From positions 3,266,861 through 3,330,860 of the forward strand of contig NC_135564.1 of the NCBI RefSeq assembly GCF_964340395.1: a DNA stretch of 64,000 bases, read 5' to 3'. Position numbers and translations under genes: made by a program. Position 1 is the first letter of the stretch, and each line of letters opens with the position of its first letter. Positions 25,517 through 38,107 of this stretch are shown piece after piece. The stretch is from Glandiceps talaboti (lineage: Eukaryota > Hemichordata > Enteropneusta > Spengelidae). The notes beneath the pieces are model-generated. The model was given only the letters and a program-made list of their open reading frames with translations. It did no database searches and was not told the DNA's origin.

Positions 25517-25585
25517 CTGGAAAGCGTGGTGGACCAGTTCAGCAGTGGTGGAAGGGATTGGTACGGGAATTGGTTGGTTCAAAGT
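25517..25585 (-). CDS. Candidate coding exon, unassigned (23 codons)
   Basis: This has the most textbook splice sites in the window. On the minus strand a run of ten T and TCCTTCCAG-type acceptor precedes exactly 69 bases, which end at a TTCCAG|GTAAAG donor. Only one frame is open, phase 0 to 0: TLNQPIPVPIPSTTAELVHH, then AFQ. GC is about 50%, well above the flanks. The Pro/Thr-rich peptide matches nothing I recognise. It is short, so the frame alone is weak evidence; the splice context and GC carry the call. Confidence 0.3.
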
Positions 25586-26869
25586 CTGGAAGGAAAAAAA
25601 AAACGAGGTAAGACTGCGAATGTCACTTCAACTCTGTTAGTCGTCTCAACAGCAGCTGTTACCTGGTACTGTCTGTTAAGAATGTTCTCAAAGCTGGTCT
25701 TATACATCAATTTTTTTTTTCAATTCTGGGCTTCCTGATAGGTTAATGGACACAAAGACATATATTACTTGGACAGTCATTTCACTTATTAATTATTTAT
25801 TGATATAATGGATAACCGCTTGGCCACCAGAACTCTTGGAGACATTGTAACCACGGTGACTGCTCAAATATAAGCGTCTGCAGCCACTAATTTCCTGTTA
25901 GGCGGTGACTGACTGAAGTTTTATGACGTTTATGACAAAAGCGCATTTATTTATCCGACTGTGACCAGATATTTTTCCATTATGGCATTCAGTGGGATAA
26001 GAAGACACTGATTCCTGGACGATTGCCTCATTTATTATTCAATGAATTCGCAATAAGTGGTTTTATGAATAAACAAAGTGAGGTTAAAATGATGATATAT
26101 ACAAACAAAAGGAACCAAATCATGTAATAGTACATAAGAGAACATAAAATATAGATAGAGCTAATTATGGTGACAAATGTACATATGTTGATTTCACTGA
26201 AATGAATTCATTTTTCAATAATATTTCCATTGAGATACTTTGCACAAAAGCAAAATAATGGATTATTTACTTTACAAAACATATCAGTATACGTCAGAAT
26301 TGAAAAGTTGGTACTGGGAAATGAGACCAGCTCATTTACTTTCACCGTCTGACACACACACACACACTCACTCCACTTGCTCTACTTTCATAAAAAGCGA
26401 ACACCTGCTACTTTTCTCACTTACAATTTGATCTCAGAGAGTAAATGAATTGGAAACTTTCATCATGCTTATTTTTAAACTAAACACAAACACAAATTCA
26501 GCAAGAGAAATTGCACTGGAGAAAAGAGATAAAGAATAAACAAAACAGTCCAGTAGTAATGTGATCAGTAATCAGATAGTATTATACAAAGATTAATTAT
26601 TATTTACGTGATTGCATAATATACACTCCTTGTTTTTGTTGAAGAACAGTAAGAAGATTCAATCTGGCAATTCAATTCTCCATAACATTTTACCATTTCC
26701 CCACATTTCTCCTAACATTTTTGGGAAGGGAAAAATAGACAAAACACAGAGAACTTGGGAACACTCTGGAAAACTTTATTCACCTGCCAGCTTGAACAAA
26801 ACATTGCAATTAACAGCGACTTGAGAGTTTTGACTTCCTTGCAAGGTTTCTCATACGACAACTTTACCC

Positions 26870-26883
26870 ATTACCATGGTGAC
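26870..26883. promoter_or_regulatory. RFX X-box-like site
   Basis: ATTACCATGGTGAC matches the X-box consensus except at the first base and at the third base from the end. Confidence 0.25.
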
Positions 26884-27041
26884 TGACTGTACAATTCAGT
26901 TACATAAATATGTAATTAAAATCCCCCATATCAATCAGTCTCGTTTGTGTCCACAAGTACCAGTATAAGATGGAACACACTTTCCCAGAATGCTTTGCAA
27001 ACATTGATCCAACAAAAAATTGGAATAGAGAGGTTTATATC

Positions 27042-27095
27042 ATGTCATGACATCTATGACCTATGACCTATGACCTATGACCTATGACCTATGAC
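27042..27095. repeat. (CTATGAC)6 repeat forming tandem DR1 sites
   Basis: Six perfect 7-bp units (27054-27095) create five TGACCT half-sites at 27057, 27064, 27071, 27078 and 27085, each separated by one base. On the other strand this reads AGGTCA-t-AGGTCA, the DR1 arrangement bound by RXR, PPAR, HNF4 and COUP-TF type receptors. The palindrome ATGTCATGACAT abuts it at 27042-27053. The repeat itself is certain; any receptor role is inference. Confidence 0.95.
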
Positions 27096-27640
27096 ATGAT
27101 CCCTAAATAGTAACCTGTGTTAACAAAATTCTTCCCTTCATTCGATACTAAAAAACATGTAAAAAGTTTACAAACTGCAAAAACAACAATTGGAACAGAA
27201 ATTTACGTGATTGTTGCAGAAAGTTTACAAAGCTATTTGCATGTTTTGGCTTTGCAGCTTGATAACACACTATTCACTTTTTTAATGTTGTATAAAACTA
27301 TGAGGCTATAATTGTTGGATACATACTATTTTGGTATCGAACTTGAATTTAAAGCAAAACTCTATTCAAGCTGCAAAAACTACTGTTTTAGAATGTTTAG
27401 CTCTATTCTTATAATAGCCAAATAAATATATGCACTTGTGGAAATAGGTATATTGGGACAAAACTACGGGTTCATTTTGGTAGTATTCAGAAAAACTTTT
27501 GTTTTACATGCAAGTAACACACATTTTGCAAAAATTGTATGCTCTCACATTGATTTATATTAAATATGAACACTATGGCGATTTAGTGGTAAAATTATTT
27601 AGACTATGAATGAGGTGAAAAAAACAACAATTTATTGCGA

Positions 27641-27794
27641 CATCAACATACTGGCTCAACTAGAACATCAACAAGCTATTGATGTTAAGATTGGACTTGG
27701 GAACATAACGTGTACACATCACCATACTGGCACAACTGGAACATCAATAAGCCATTGATGTGAAGATTGGACTTGGGAACGTAACATGTACACA
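27641..27794. repeat. 77-bp tandem duplication with internal hairpin
   Basis: Copies start at 27641 and 27718 and are close in sequence. Copy 2 contains ACATCAAT/ATTGATGT (27741-27748 and 27754-27761) with a 5-base loop. Copy 1 keeps a 7-bp version. A change in one arm weakens the stem rather than being compensated. Confidence 0.9.
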
Positions 27795-28341
27795 GTGAAC
27801 AAACAACATTCATTAATTTGACATAAACATCAGTTTCTTTAAAGAGAAAACACACGATTAAATCCACAGTGACATATCACACAACCTATACTAGGGTAAA
27901 GTATGAGAAGAATCAGTTGAAATGTTGGCTTAATCAGAAGATGGATGTTTCCATGTCTGACGACATCTTTCAACCTGTCATTTGTAGCTGGAATCTTGGC
28001 AGTGAGACACTACTCACCCATGATCTTGAGGAGTTATCAGAAAATCTGTATTTGAAGTTATTGGAAATGTGATATCACAATCTAAGACTCTATCCCTTAT
28101 TGATAAAGAATGATTGACAAGTTGTCAATTCGGTCTTCAAAAATTCTAAAAATTATTTGATTTATTGAACAAGAAAATTACAAAATGTTTATAAAGAATA
28201 TTACAACTGACATTGCAGCAAAATTGACAATACTGATATCCTTTCAGATACAATACAAGAAATAACCAATATACTTTGCAAACATCTGCACAAAATTTTG
28301 TATCAATTTCATCAACTTCATCACAAAATCATACTTCTTAC

Positions 28342-28443
28342 GTCATCTCTTGCATAAACCTTCATCTTCCTAGAAATTCTAGGAATCATTCCAAATTGCA
28401 CACGAATCTGCTGTGTGTAGTTTTTGAGTTTACGCCTTTCCAT
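28342..28443 (-). CDS. Candidate coding exon, possible initiator Met (34 codons)
   Basis: On the minus strand an ATG at 28443-28441, with G at +4, opens 34 codons ending at a GATGAC|GTAAGAAG donor in phase 0. The peptide starts MERRKLKNYTQQIRVQFGMI and is strongly basic (K/R-rich) before ending YARDD. An in-frame stop lies seven codons upstream, so this could be a first coding exon. The plus strand is also open across the region (73 codons). No promoter or family recognised. Confidence 0.2.
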
Positions 28444-29996
28444 CCAAAAGCCGAAACAAAGTCACTAATTTCAAAAGTAATAAATGAGCTGGTCTAGGAA
28501 ATGTAAGAGCAAAGCAACTAAAACCTGTAATTTTCCTGCTTCCGATTGGTGATACACACAAAACAAGTAAGTCCATTAGTGGCCTCGCTTACAATACACA
28601 TCTTTTCAATTTGATACTACACTCTACGTATAGCTGGTTTTTATACACAATACCGACAGCTATGACCAGGCTAGTCTAATTGGATTAATATTGTGCAGAG
28701 GTTAAAGCCACTATGAACATCATAATACCACAACAGGAAAAGACCTTTAATGACTTAGGAGTCAAGATGAAAAGGGCCACCAGCAAGGTTTTTTGACAAT
28801 TACCATGAGTTAATTCTCTTTGACATTCAGGATATTTGGCCACTTGACAATCAGTTATATGTTGTATAAAAACATGATCTTATCAACCCAGCTACAATTT
28901 CATCTTTTCAGAACTATTTTTAGTAATCCGATGGTATTACCATGTTGTACTTTTTTAAATCCGTTAAAACTTACTTTTCAGATCTGTGTAACTGAACCTC
29001 TTCAATCCTAGAAAATGATAAATCCATCTCAAATCCATGTCATCTAAAATTATATTATTATTTTTTCATTTTGCATCATTACTAAAATATAAATGTAAAC
29101 AAATTGATCAATTATGGTTATCTGCTGATTTGCAGAGCTTTGAAGTCAGATTAAAATGAAAGATGTGCGTTTTTTTTGGACAAGAGATAAAAAATATCTC
29201 AAAAATTGAAAGTAAAACTAGCCCAAGTAAGTCTACTAAATCTGGACTCCAAATTGTCATGTTGACAATATAAAATATTGTGTAATGCATTTGACAAAAT
29301 GTATAATTTCTTGGATATGAGACTGTAATAAAATCACGGTAAACCAACCAAATGAAATGTTGTTAATAGACTTAGTAACTCAGTATGCTCTACATGTATA
29401 AACTTACAAATTTTAATATACCCTTAATTTCCACATTTCTACAATATGAAGTCTGATGAAAACATTTCAAATACATAATACAATATCTATGTTATCGAAT
29501 TATGTAATTAAGTAATCTAACTATGCAGTAAGAGTTCAAACTAGAAATTAGCTGGAATGCACAGTCACACCTATGAAATACATCGTGTACACGCAACATC
29601 CAAATTTAACATCTGTCAGACTAGCTTGGACAAGGTCCAATGACATCCGAATCGTTATTTGAGCCACGTTTCACTTATTTAACAAATTTGTAAGCAACAT
29701 AAGCCTGTTAACCTTACTGACCCAACTCATTTGTTTTATTCTTCAGGAACAATATTTTACACAATGCAGTGAATCTCTGTAATCTCCGTAGATCAGTGAA
29801 CACTCCAATCTCAGATTCTCATTTTCAACAATAACATCACTTCGTTTGAAACCATTCTTTATTCTTTGGCTAGGAGTATATTAACTAGTTTCACCACACA
29901 ATTTAAAGAAGTATATTTGCCAAGTCTCAAATATCAGAATTTCTCTTACAAAACATGTCAAATTTTGTACCATTTAGAAACCACACAAAAGCATGC

Positions 29997-30199
29997 AATA
30001 TCCACCATAACAGTATAACTGAACCCCGAGGATCCACAATACTGGTATAACCCAACCCCTAGGATCCACAATAATGGTATAACCCAACTCCTAGGATCCA
30101 TAATATGGTACCTGTACATGTATAACCATACCCCTACGATATACAATAATGGTATAACCCAACTCCTACAATACACAATATGGTATAACCTACCCCAAG
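29997..30199. repeat. 32-bp minisatellite, about six copies
   Basis: Units containing GGATCCACAATAATGGTATA recur every 32 bases. Marker positions are 30029, 30061 and 30093, then 30136 and 30168 after an 11-base insertion that includes GTACATG. The ends are more diverged than the centre. Confidence 0.93.
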
Positions 30200-30461
30200 G
30201 TTATGTTTTACATAAGTGTACAGAAATCCTGAAGGCAATTTTTTTTTTAATTTACAAAATACTGTATCATTACTAATATATGTTCAGTACTGTACCAGCT
30301 TGCTAAATGTTTTGCCGTGGCCCAAGTGTGCACACACTTCAGTATACATTTACTACATGTATGTTCCTTCAGCAAATAAGTTGACCTCAACGATATTCTA
30401 GTACTAGTTCTTATTTCTATGTATAAATAAAGTCTTTGTCATTTCCCACTGTTCTGTTTCA

Positions 30462-30611
30462 CTCAATCCTACCCCTCGTTCTTCCTAACTTCTTCCCCAA
30501 CTCCTAGACCTCTTTTTCTTATCTCATCTCTTAAACCCCCTCCCCCACTCTGTCCCTCTCATTCTATCTCATCTACTCTTGTCTCTCTGCTTCCCCTTCC
30601 CCTTTTTCCAT
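30462..30611. repeat. Long pyrimidine-rich tract
   Basis: About 150 bases are mostly C and T on the plus strand, with short interruptions. Such tracts can form triplex structures, or can precede splice acceptors, but no exon follows it. Confidence 0.8.
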
Positions 30612-30973
30612 ACATTCAAAAACAATGAAAAGATGAGAAGTAAATCGAAAGTCAAACTTACATTTTGTACTTCTCATTCTTTGAGTGGAAAGCCTTGCCA
30701 TAAAGAAGGGTTTATCTCCGTACATACTGTATGACGTAATATAAATGTATGTGTATTTATATATTACAGTTGTAAGTGAAAGGCAAGACTGCTGACAGCT
30801 GAGTCTAATTCATCATTACACTAAAAGAAACTTTGATAAGTATGATGGTTTATATAAAATACTCCTACATTTTTTTAGTTATGTGTTTTGATTTTGAATT
30901 AATGTGGAATAATAATCTTAACGAGATAATTTTCTCCTTTCAGATCACTATTCACTTTTATATCTATCAACAA

Positions 30974-30986
30974 AGGTCAAAGGTCA
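30974..30986 (+). promoter_or_regulatory. Perfect DR1 nuclear-receptor element
   Basis: AGGTCAAAGGTCA is the exact consensus direct repeat with 1-bp spacing recognised by RXR heterodimers, HNF4 and COUP-TF. Binding is inferred from the motif only. Confidence 0.4.
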
Positions 30987-31078
30987 TATACCCAATGTAT
31001 ATCATAATATGCGCCTTGCAAAATATTTATAATGTATAGGTATTGTCATATACTTATAAGCTATTACTTGGTATTTAC

Positions 31079-31226
31079 CAAAATTACTCCCGTCAGACAT
31101 GTTCACGAAATTCTCATCTTGTGGTACTGTACATGTGTAATATAACATGGCTATAACCCCATCTCTTAATACCTTTCCCTTCGCTAAGGTATACAATTCT
31201 ACTTTATATATTTTTCTTTCAGACAT
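31079..31226 (-). CDS. Candidate coding exon, unassigned (49 codons)
   Basis: The minus-strand frame starts with ATG directly after a GGTGTCAG acceptor-like AG. It runs 49 codons plus one base to an AATTTTG|GTAAAT donor. The peptide begins MSERKIYKVELYTLAKGKVL and later reads VPQDENFVNMSDGSNF. The sequence before the AG is purine-rich, which is poor for an acceptor. The frame continues about 25 codons past the donor, so splicing is not required to explain it. No family recognised. Confidence 0.15.
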
Positions 31227-31343
31227 CTGACACCGTCCTCTTTAGAACTCAAGGCATCATTTTCACTTTCCTAGTCCTCCTTTTTCAGACTATTTCCAAT
31301 ACTCCAGGCTCTCTTGTGTTAAATGAAGAGGAAGAACTCCATA

Positions 31344-31357
31344 GTTACCATGGCAAC
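31344..31357. promoter_or_regulatory. RFX X-box site
   Basis: GTTACCATGGCAAC matches the RFX consensus GTTRCCATGGYAAC in full. Confidence 0.45.
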
Positions 31358-32138
31358 TGATGTGGACTTCAATTTCGAAGGTAATTTTTTGAAAACAACT
31401 ACAAGCCGGCGTTTCTTTGTATTTTTCTTAATATATCCGATAGAGACATATGGTATATGGGGTTAGTATTAGAATTATCCTTTCATAGCATACGTTAATG
31501 AGAACAAAAATAACAAAAGTTCAGTAAATAACAGAAAATTTTGTCCTGCATAAACCAAACGTGTTTAAACACTACATAACACTACGCCAACTATATTTGA
31601 TGTACTATGGTACAGGATTTTACATAATCGTAACTTAAGGTAAAACGTCAAACATTACCAGATATTATGACTAATGAATACTTTCTAAAGAAACAATTTT
31701 AATTTCAAAATTAGCAAAATTCATTATGCGCCACATTTTGGTACAAAAAAATGAAATGACATTTATACCAAATCTACATTAAATTAAAATTAAAATTTCA
31801 TATCAAATTTTGGATTTTGCTTCAAAGAAATTTTTTTGAATCTGTGAGTAGAAATTTCCATTAGTGACATCTATATAGCCACTCATATGATCAGTACTTG
31901 CCTGCCATTTCTGAAAGACATGCAGTTTTGGGGGCTTTTTATGCAAATTTTAAAAACAACCCTGAGAAATCTTTGAATTTCCGGGCAAAAAAAAGTTCAC
32001 TAGCTAATGATAAATCAAGCTATCTCTTTATTACGGCAAAATATTTTGGGAGATATTAAAACAATTTAAGATGACATTTTAGAATGGATGAAAAGTTTCA
32101 AAAAAGCTTATGAAATGTTAACATTCAAATCAAGACTA

Positions 32139-32160
32139 TGACCTTGACCTTTGTTGACCT
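32139..32160 (-). promoter_or_regulatory. Cluster of three TGACCT half-sites (DR0 and DR4)
   Basis: TGACCT occurs at 32139, 32145 and 32155, giving spacings of zero and four bases. On the minus strand the two abutting half-sites read TCAAGGTCA, the extended half-site bound by SF-1/ERR-type monomers. Regulatory use is inference. Confidence 0.3.
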
Positions 32161-33863
32161 TTCACGTAACAACTATTCAGCTGTCAACTCAAAGAATATT
32201 GGTGAAATCGTTCTGAATTGTATGTAATTTCATACGTGTACTATTATTGAAAAGGAACACAAAATGAAATTTGATAGTTTATTCCTTCTCCCTTTATGCT
32301 CACCTCTCCTGGCAGTGATGTACATGAACAAAGTAAGAATATCTCTCATTTTTCACTCAAAATTTGCACACTTTACCAAATCAAAAGTCAGAATGTCTCA
32401 CTGTTCATTCCAAATTTCCCCACATTTTGAATAATTTTTATCTCTTTGAATCAAACGTTATTGCCAAAATGGTGGAATTGACTTTCATCTGCAAATACAA
32501 ACAATCTAGTATTTCCATAATTACTATCAGATAATACTAAATTTTATGATTATAAAAGCAAAAAGTTGATAATGCTACTGCACAATTTTGGGACAATCAT
32601 TCTGCAGTCTTTTACCTGTTGAAATAGTGACATCGGGAAATGCATACATTAGATTCCAGTAATACAGTCATAATGGCTTATTTTGTCCATGATGTTACTA
32701 TACTGTGACTACGAAGAATTTGCAAACATTCCATGAGTCTGTAACTGACCATAACCCAAATCTCTATTTTTCTTTCTGTTTTGTTTGAACAGAAACTGAA
32801 ATTCCATGATAAAATTAGATGCATATGTTATTTCTTCAAATGATAAACCACAACTGGGGTATCAAATAGTAGAAGCTATTTGCCGAGTTTAAATCTCAAA
32901 GCTGTAGAAAGTGTGAAATGTTCATTTGATGTTATATGATTTTTGTAGTAAATAATTTATGTTTGGTGAAAACCTTGGCATTTTTTAACCTGACGCTTGC
33001 ATTTGGAAAGGTAAAGTTGGTAAAATCTAGACTCTACAGTCCATTACAGAAAAGATACACAGCTATAAATTTCTGAGTAAAACAAGAATATTCTCCAAAG
33101 CTACTCTACTGATCTGAAAATCATCCGTGTGAAAAGGTGAGGGAATATCTGTGAGGAATCGTTTTCCCAGTGAAATTAGAATGTCAATTCTCAAACCAAG
33201 TGGGTGTTTTGCCTTACTAGTTACCAAATTCATTCTACATCAATGATTCATAGGGTAATTGATTTGGAAAATGGTTTGTACAAAAAATTAGAACCAGACC
33301 ATACTGCTTTTCCTGTTGTAGTGTAGACAATGGTGTAACATTCTATGCTCTGTTGTTGCTTTTTTCCATCCTGATCAAATTTCATTTGATGATAATTTTT
33401 TTGGAATGACTCAACTTGGAACTACTGGTGGTGAACAATTAATCATATATTATCTTTTGAAGTCTGCCTTAACATAGCCTGAAATATTTGTTGTGGTCAA
33501 CCCACACTGTTGATTTGTCGTTGTATGCAGTACCTCACATTGCGTGGTTGATGCATTAACGGAATGATTAATACTGTAGTCAATCCATTCTGTGACAAAT
33601 TCTTGTTGTAACAAATCAGGTCTGCAAAAGTTAACATCAATGTAGAATGCAAACAGCAATGAATCTAGCCTTAGAGCAATCTGTTTTCTGTTATCTTGCT
33701 GTTCTTGTTTCATTTCTCGCTTTATTACAGATACAAGAATTCTATAGACTTTCAACGTTTTATGTCGGAAAAAGACAAACATGTTGAACTTGCAGTGATG
33801 TTCAAGGAAAAAGTTTTTACCAAAGTAAGATCACAAATAATTCCTGGGTTTAAGTCATTTGCA

Positions 33864-33882
33864 ATGCAAATTACATGCAAAT
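33864..33882 (+). promoter_or_regulatory. Paired ATGCAAAT octamers, 3-bp spacing
   Basis: Octamers at 33864-33871 and 33875-33882 are followed by GAG, with the same spacing and trailing bases as the pair at 12959-12977. Confidence 0.35.
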
Positions 33883-34478
33883 GAGATAATCATTGGTACT
33901 TTGGATCTCAGATCACAATCTAACATTTCCAAAGAAGCTAACTTTTTTATATCTTCAACTTCACTAACAAAATCATGTACATTTATGTAATTTTCCCAGG
34001 AGTATCTGTCAGATCAAACTGATCCGAAAAGGGATCAGCTAGCTATGTAATCGTGTTTCAAACATATCACCATCTTTAGTTTGATTCCTAGACCATTTCC
34101 TTAGAGGGACATGAACCACTTTAACATTCAACTCTCATTTTTCGTACCACAATCTCTGCCTGCTGATATTCTCTGAGATTGTCCAAAAGTGAAATGGTAG
34201 ACCAAGAACTCATCTATGCATACCAATCATGTAAATTGTTTTAATGGCGCATATCATGATAACAGTGGAGCCTGTTTTTAAAATAACTATCGTATGCCAT
34301 GAATGCATAATCAATGTAGATATAGAGAAATTAGTGCCAAACCTGTCTTGTTTTCCTCATTTTAGTTGTTGATTTCCTGACATAAACATTATACTTTGTG
34401 TTGCTGTGAGGGCATGAAAGTTATTTGTCATGTTTTTAGTAATTTTGACAAACAATTCTGTGTTGAGACACACTTTGC

Positions 34479-34610
34479 CCAGTCAGACTTATTTCTGTCT
34501 TTAGTACATTTGTATTGATAACTGCTATCAACTTAGATGAAAAGTCCAGTCAGACTTATTTCTACCTTTAGTACACTTCTATTGATTACTGCTATCAACT
34601 TATATATTTG
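34479..34610. repeat. 67-bp tandem duplication
   Basis: Two copies begin CCAGTCAGACTTATTTCT at 34479 and 34546, with several substitutions between them. No function is apparent. Confidence 0.9.
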
Positions 34611-35547
34611 GGGGATAAAGTTGTACCTGTGTAAATTATTTAACTTTCAAATCTTGCAAAAAAAGGCATACTGTACTTGACTTGTATTCAAGTCGGCTAT
34701 ATTGTGCGAGGGCTTATGGGCAACCTCAGTTGATAACATCACATTTTAATATCCTGTTCTCTTTGTTTGTCTTGAGAAATGCAATGAGTTTGCAAGTTGG
34801 CAGAAGTAACCAATACAAGTACACTAAAAGCAAGCATAAGTCTTACTAGATTTTCCTTTAATGAAAAAAAAGTGAGAATGTTTTACTATGCCAAATCTCA
34901 TCCCGTACACCTACTTTGAGATCAGAAAGTAACTACAATTCTAAACTAAAATATATTAGTACCAGCTTACGTAGACTATTTCTCCCTGATTACAAATGAA
35001 AGAAGTGATCTTACCAAAAGTACTTGACTAAAACTCAAGTAATTTCCACAATATGAGATCATCATGACGCAATTGCACAAAATAAACCTAATATATGACT
35101 TATGCTATCTTTGGTAAATTGTAGAAGATAAACTTTAGGAAGCCAAGAAGGGGCAATTTACGACCAAAAGATCCATCAAATTGGAATTACAATCTAAGAT
35201 TACAACTCTCCTGTAGATTTCTTTCAATATCTTGCCAGATCTGCATTTTTTTAGTTCTATTTTATTGCTGTCTTTGAACTGTCAGTCATATCTATGAAAT
35301 AAGTGGCACAACTTTTCGATTAACGTTGGGGATAACAGGATGTTGAAGGAGATGGCTTTTAGGTGTACAGCCAATCCAGGAGCAATTTGTTTGCCTTCCA
35401 CTTGATAGATCTAATCAAAGTTAATCAGTGGAGATTTCTCTCTCATAAATGTGATCACGGAGATATAAGAATCATCAAGGAAAATAGATTACGTAGGTCG
35501 CCTTCTAAAATAGACCATAATGGGTTCAAAATGACAAAACTTCACCT

Positions 35548-35561
35548 GTTGTCATGGAAAC
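35548..35561. promoter_or_regulatory. RFX X-box-like site
   Basis: GTTGTCATGGAAAC differs from the GTTNCCATGGNAAC consensus at one base. Confidence 0.3.
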
Positions 35562-35949
35562 TGACAAGGTCTTGACTTGGTTTCAACATGATAATCCATA
35601 TCTCATTAATAAAATTCATTTTTTTTAAATCTTTGCCACATCGTGGTCAAGAGATGAGTCTTCTTTGGTATTGCTGGCAAACCTCTTTGTCTTGCACCGC
35701 ACTTAGATTTGATGAACTACTCTCAAAGAAGATAATGAGAATTAAAGTTTGCCATTAAGAATTACAAATGTGGAAAAGTTGAAATTTACGATGTTTATCT
35801 TATACTTTACATCTACTTTATGAAATAAATTGCTACTTGCATAATTGATGTTTTGAAGTTACAAATCTAATATAATCATTATAAGTTATCATTTCTTGAA
35901 CGTTATAATTGATTCATATCTTCAAGATGCAAGTTTCATGTTCAGTTAT

Positions 35950-36140
35950 TCTGTCTGTCTGTCTCTGTATCTGTTTGTCTGCCTGTCTCTCTCTGTCTCT
36001 GTCTGTCTATCTCTGTCTCTGTCTCTTTCTGTCTCTCTCTCTATCACTGTCTCGTGCTTTCTATCTGTCTGTCTCTGTCCGTCTTTCTCTCTCCCTTTAT
36101 TTTTCTCTCTCCATTTTGTCTTTCTCTCTAAACTTCTCTT
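35950..36140. repeat. Degenerate TCTG/CT-rich tract
   Basis: An imperfect mixture of TCTG and CT repeats, resembling an older version of the tract at 15464. The Leu/Ser/Cys-rich frames across it are repeat translations. Confidence 0.95.
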
Positions 36141-37191
36141 TTCACTCTGATCTATATCTTTCATCCTTTCATCATAACTGCCATCTTTAGAAAAAATATC
36201 TAGACTTGAAACATCAATCATTTTACACATTTTTAGGGAATGCATTAAGAAAAGGTTTTAATTTTTAGTTGTTGTTGATTCATCATCTTTAACTTGACCA
36301 GTGGAGTAATTAACATTCATGATTTCGTTGTGACATTATAACAAAGTCATCTTTCACTTCCATCTTTAGTGAAAATGTCTTAATTTTACCCATTTTTATG
36401 GAAATGTATTATCACAGCTTTATTTTTGTGTTACTGCTGATTCCTGACAAAATCCACATCACCATGGATACACGCACAATGGTCCAAGATATGGACATTC
36501 AACTCTCGTAACATATCCATTAAGGTTTTGACCAAATTGATTTTAAAGTACTCATGCATATTGAAAAGAAAACGAAAAGAAAGCTTTGAAGCAGCTGTCT
36601 TTCCAATGGCTAGGTTGAAGATAAATATTAGTAGAGAAACAATTAATCATTCGCCACTTTGACATTTACTCCTTCTCCGACTTTAAACTGTCATTGATCT
36701 TTCTACATCAGTTACGATGACATTTACTTGTACATTGGTCACCGATAAATGATTTTATTCCTTTTTTTTCTCATCCCCGGGGAATTGCGATTGTCGATTT
36801 GAAAATCATGATAATGGCTAGGGGATTAATCAGCAGAGATTGAAATTATAGCCGGATATTTCTAAGTAAAGTTTTACTGCGTTATAAGCTGACATCAGAA
36901 ACCAGTAATTGTTCAGGAAATCTACCAGAAAATATCGTTCTCTGTTTAACAGCTTTGCCTATCTCTTGAACTGTGTTTATTTCTAATTCTACAGACAAGA
37001 TAACACACATAGAGTGTATGTTTTTATGTAACCACCAATTTTTACAAGCTATATATGTGTGTATATTCCATAACAGATATTAAACCAATATATTGCCATT
37101 AGATAAAAAAAATATTTATTTCTGGTCAGCGTGCGCATCACTTAAATAATAATAAAATCGCGAAAATCTTGAAGTCTCGCAAGAACTAATT

Positions 37192-37220
37192 CCAAAATTG
37201 AGCGTAATCGGAACCACACA
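37192..37220. repeat. Fragment of a dispersed repeat
   Basis: These 29 bases, ending GTAATCGGAACCACACA, match 46836-46864 at 26 of 29 positions. In the latter location they form the end of a nested insertion, so this is likely a fragment or relative of the same mobile family. Confidence 0.6.
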
Positions 37221-38107
37221 TTTTTTTATTTGGTGTAATCTTGTAATTCTTTGACATATTTTCCATACTATGGTCTGATTTACATGTATACTGGTCTAGA
37301 TGTTTAGGTGTGGTATCAAAGTAAAGAAAGATCCTGTATCAGATAGCACTACCCCAGTAGACTGAATTTATAGTAACTTGTTTTAGTGTTCTTCTGGTCA
37401 CAAGTCATAAAAGACGTGACGTAGTAAAGTTGGCACAAAACCCTCCAAAACATGTCAAGCAGCAAACTTTATTCTACTTGGCTAGTAGAGTGGAAAGAGT
37501 AAACAGCGATAGCAAATGTGTAAAACAAAAGTATGTGTATGTACAAACAGAAAAATGATGCACATGAACACTGTACACCCACCCATCTCCACCCAAAAAA
37601 AACAAAAACAAAAAACAACAAAAAACCACACACAAATGAAATTTCGTACATAAGCTTTGAAGAAATATTATAGCATGTTCAAATCTGAAGACGGAAAGGT
37701 CATTGTAGCACATGTACAATGGGCTGCTTTTTACCTTTTGGTGTTGCAGACAGTAAAAATACATTTGGGAGATCATTTTGCATCATTAGCAGAGATTTAT
37801 AGTAGTAAATACTAGTACCTACTCAAGGCACCAATAGTGTCTTCCAGTCAAATTTTACATAAACCTGAAAATGCTTCTAAATACAGATTCCTACATGTAA
37901 TGAAATACTACATTTTATATCATTATACAAATTGTAATGATTAAAACATTGATTCACAATTAACAAACACAACTAAAATATAATAATTATGTCGGACACT
38001 GATAATATGCCGCCATTCCAGTAAGACAACAACTGTAAATATAGGTTGACTTAAACTCACTCTCTCCCTCCCCCTCCCTTCCTCTCTCTATATCCTGTTG
38101 AACTAGA

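Larger units (their letters stand above)
24073..27053. other. AT-rich non-coding DNA
   Basis: Apart from the candidate exon at 25517 and the X-box-like site at 26870, no gene was seen. There is a pyrimidine-rich patch at 24890-24950 and a short (AC)8 at 26352-26367. Confidence 0.45.
27096..29996. other. AT-rich non-coding DNA
   Basis: Apart from the 77-bp duplication and the candidate exon listed separately, no gene is recognisable. Confidence 0.45.
30200..34478. other. AT-rich non-coding DNA
   Basis: No gene recognised beyond the listed candidate exon and motifs. The 110-codon minus-strand frame at 33450-33782 has no splice support and no recognisable domain. Confidence 0.4.

Noticed and set aside
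33450-33782. 110-codon minus-strand frame
   Set aside because: No domain, low GC, no splice sites and a length expected by chance.
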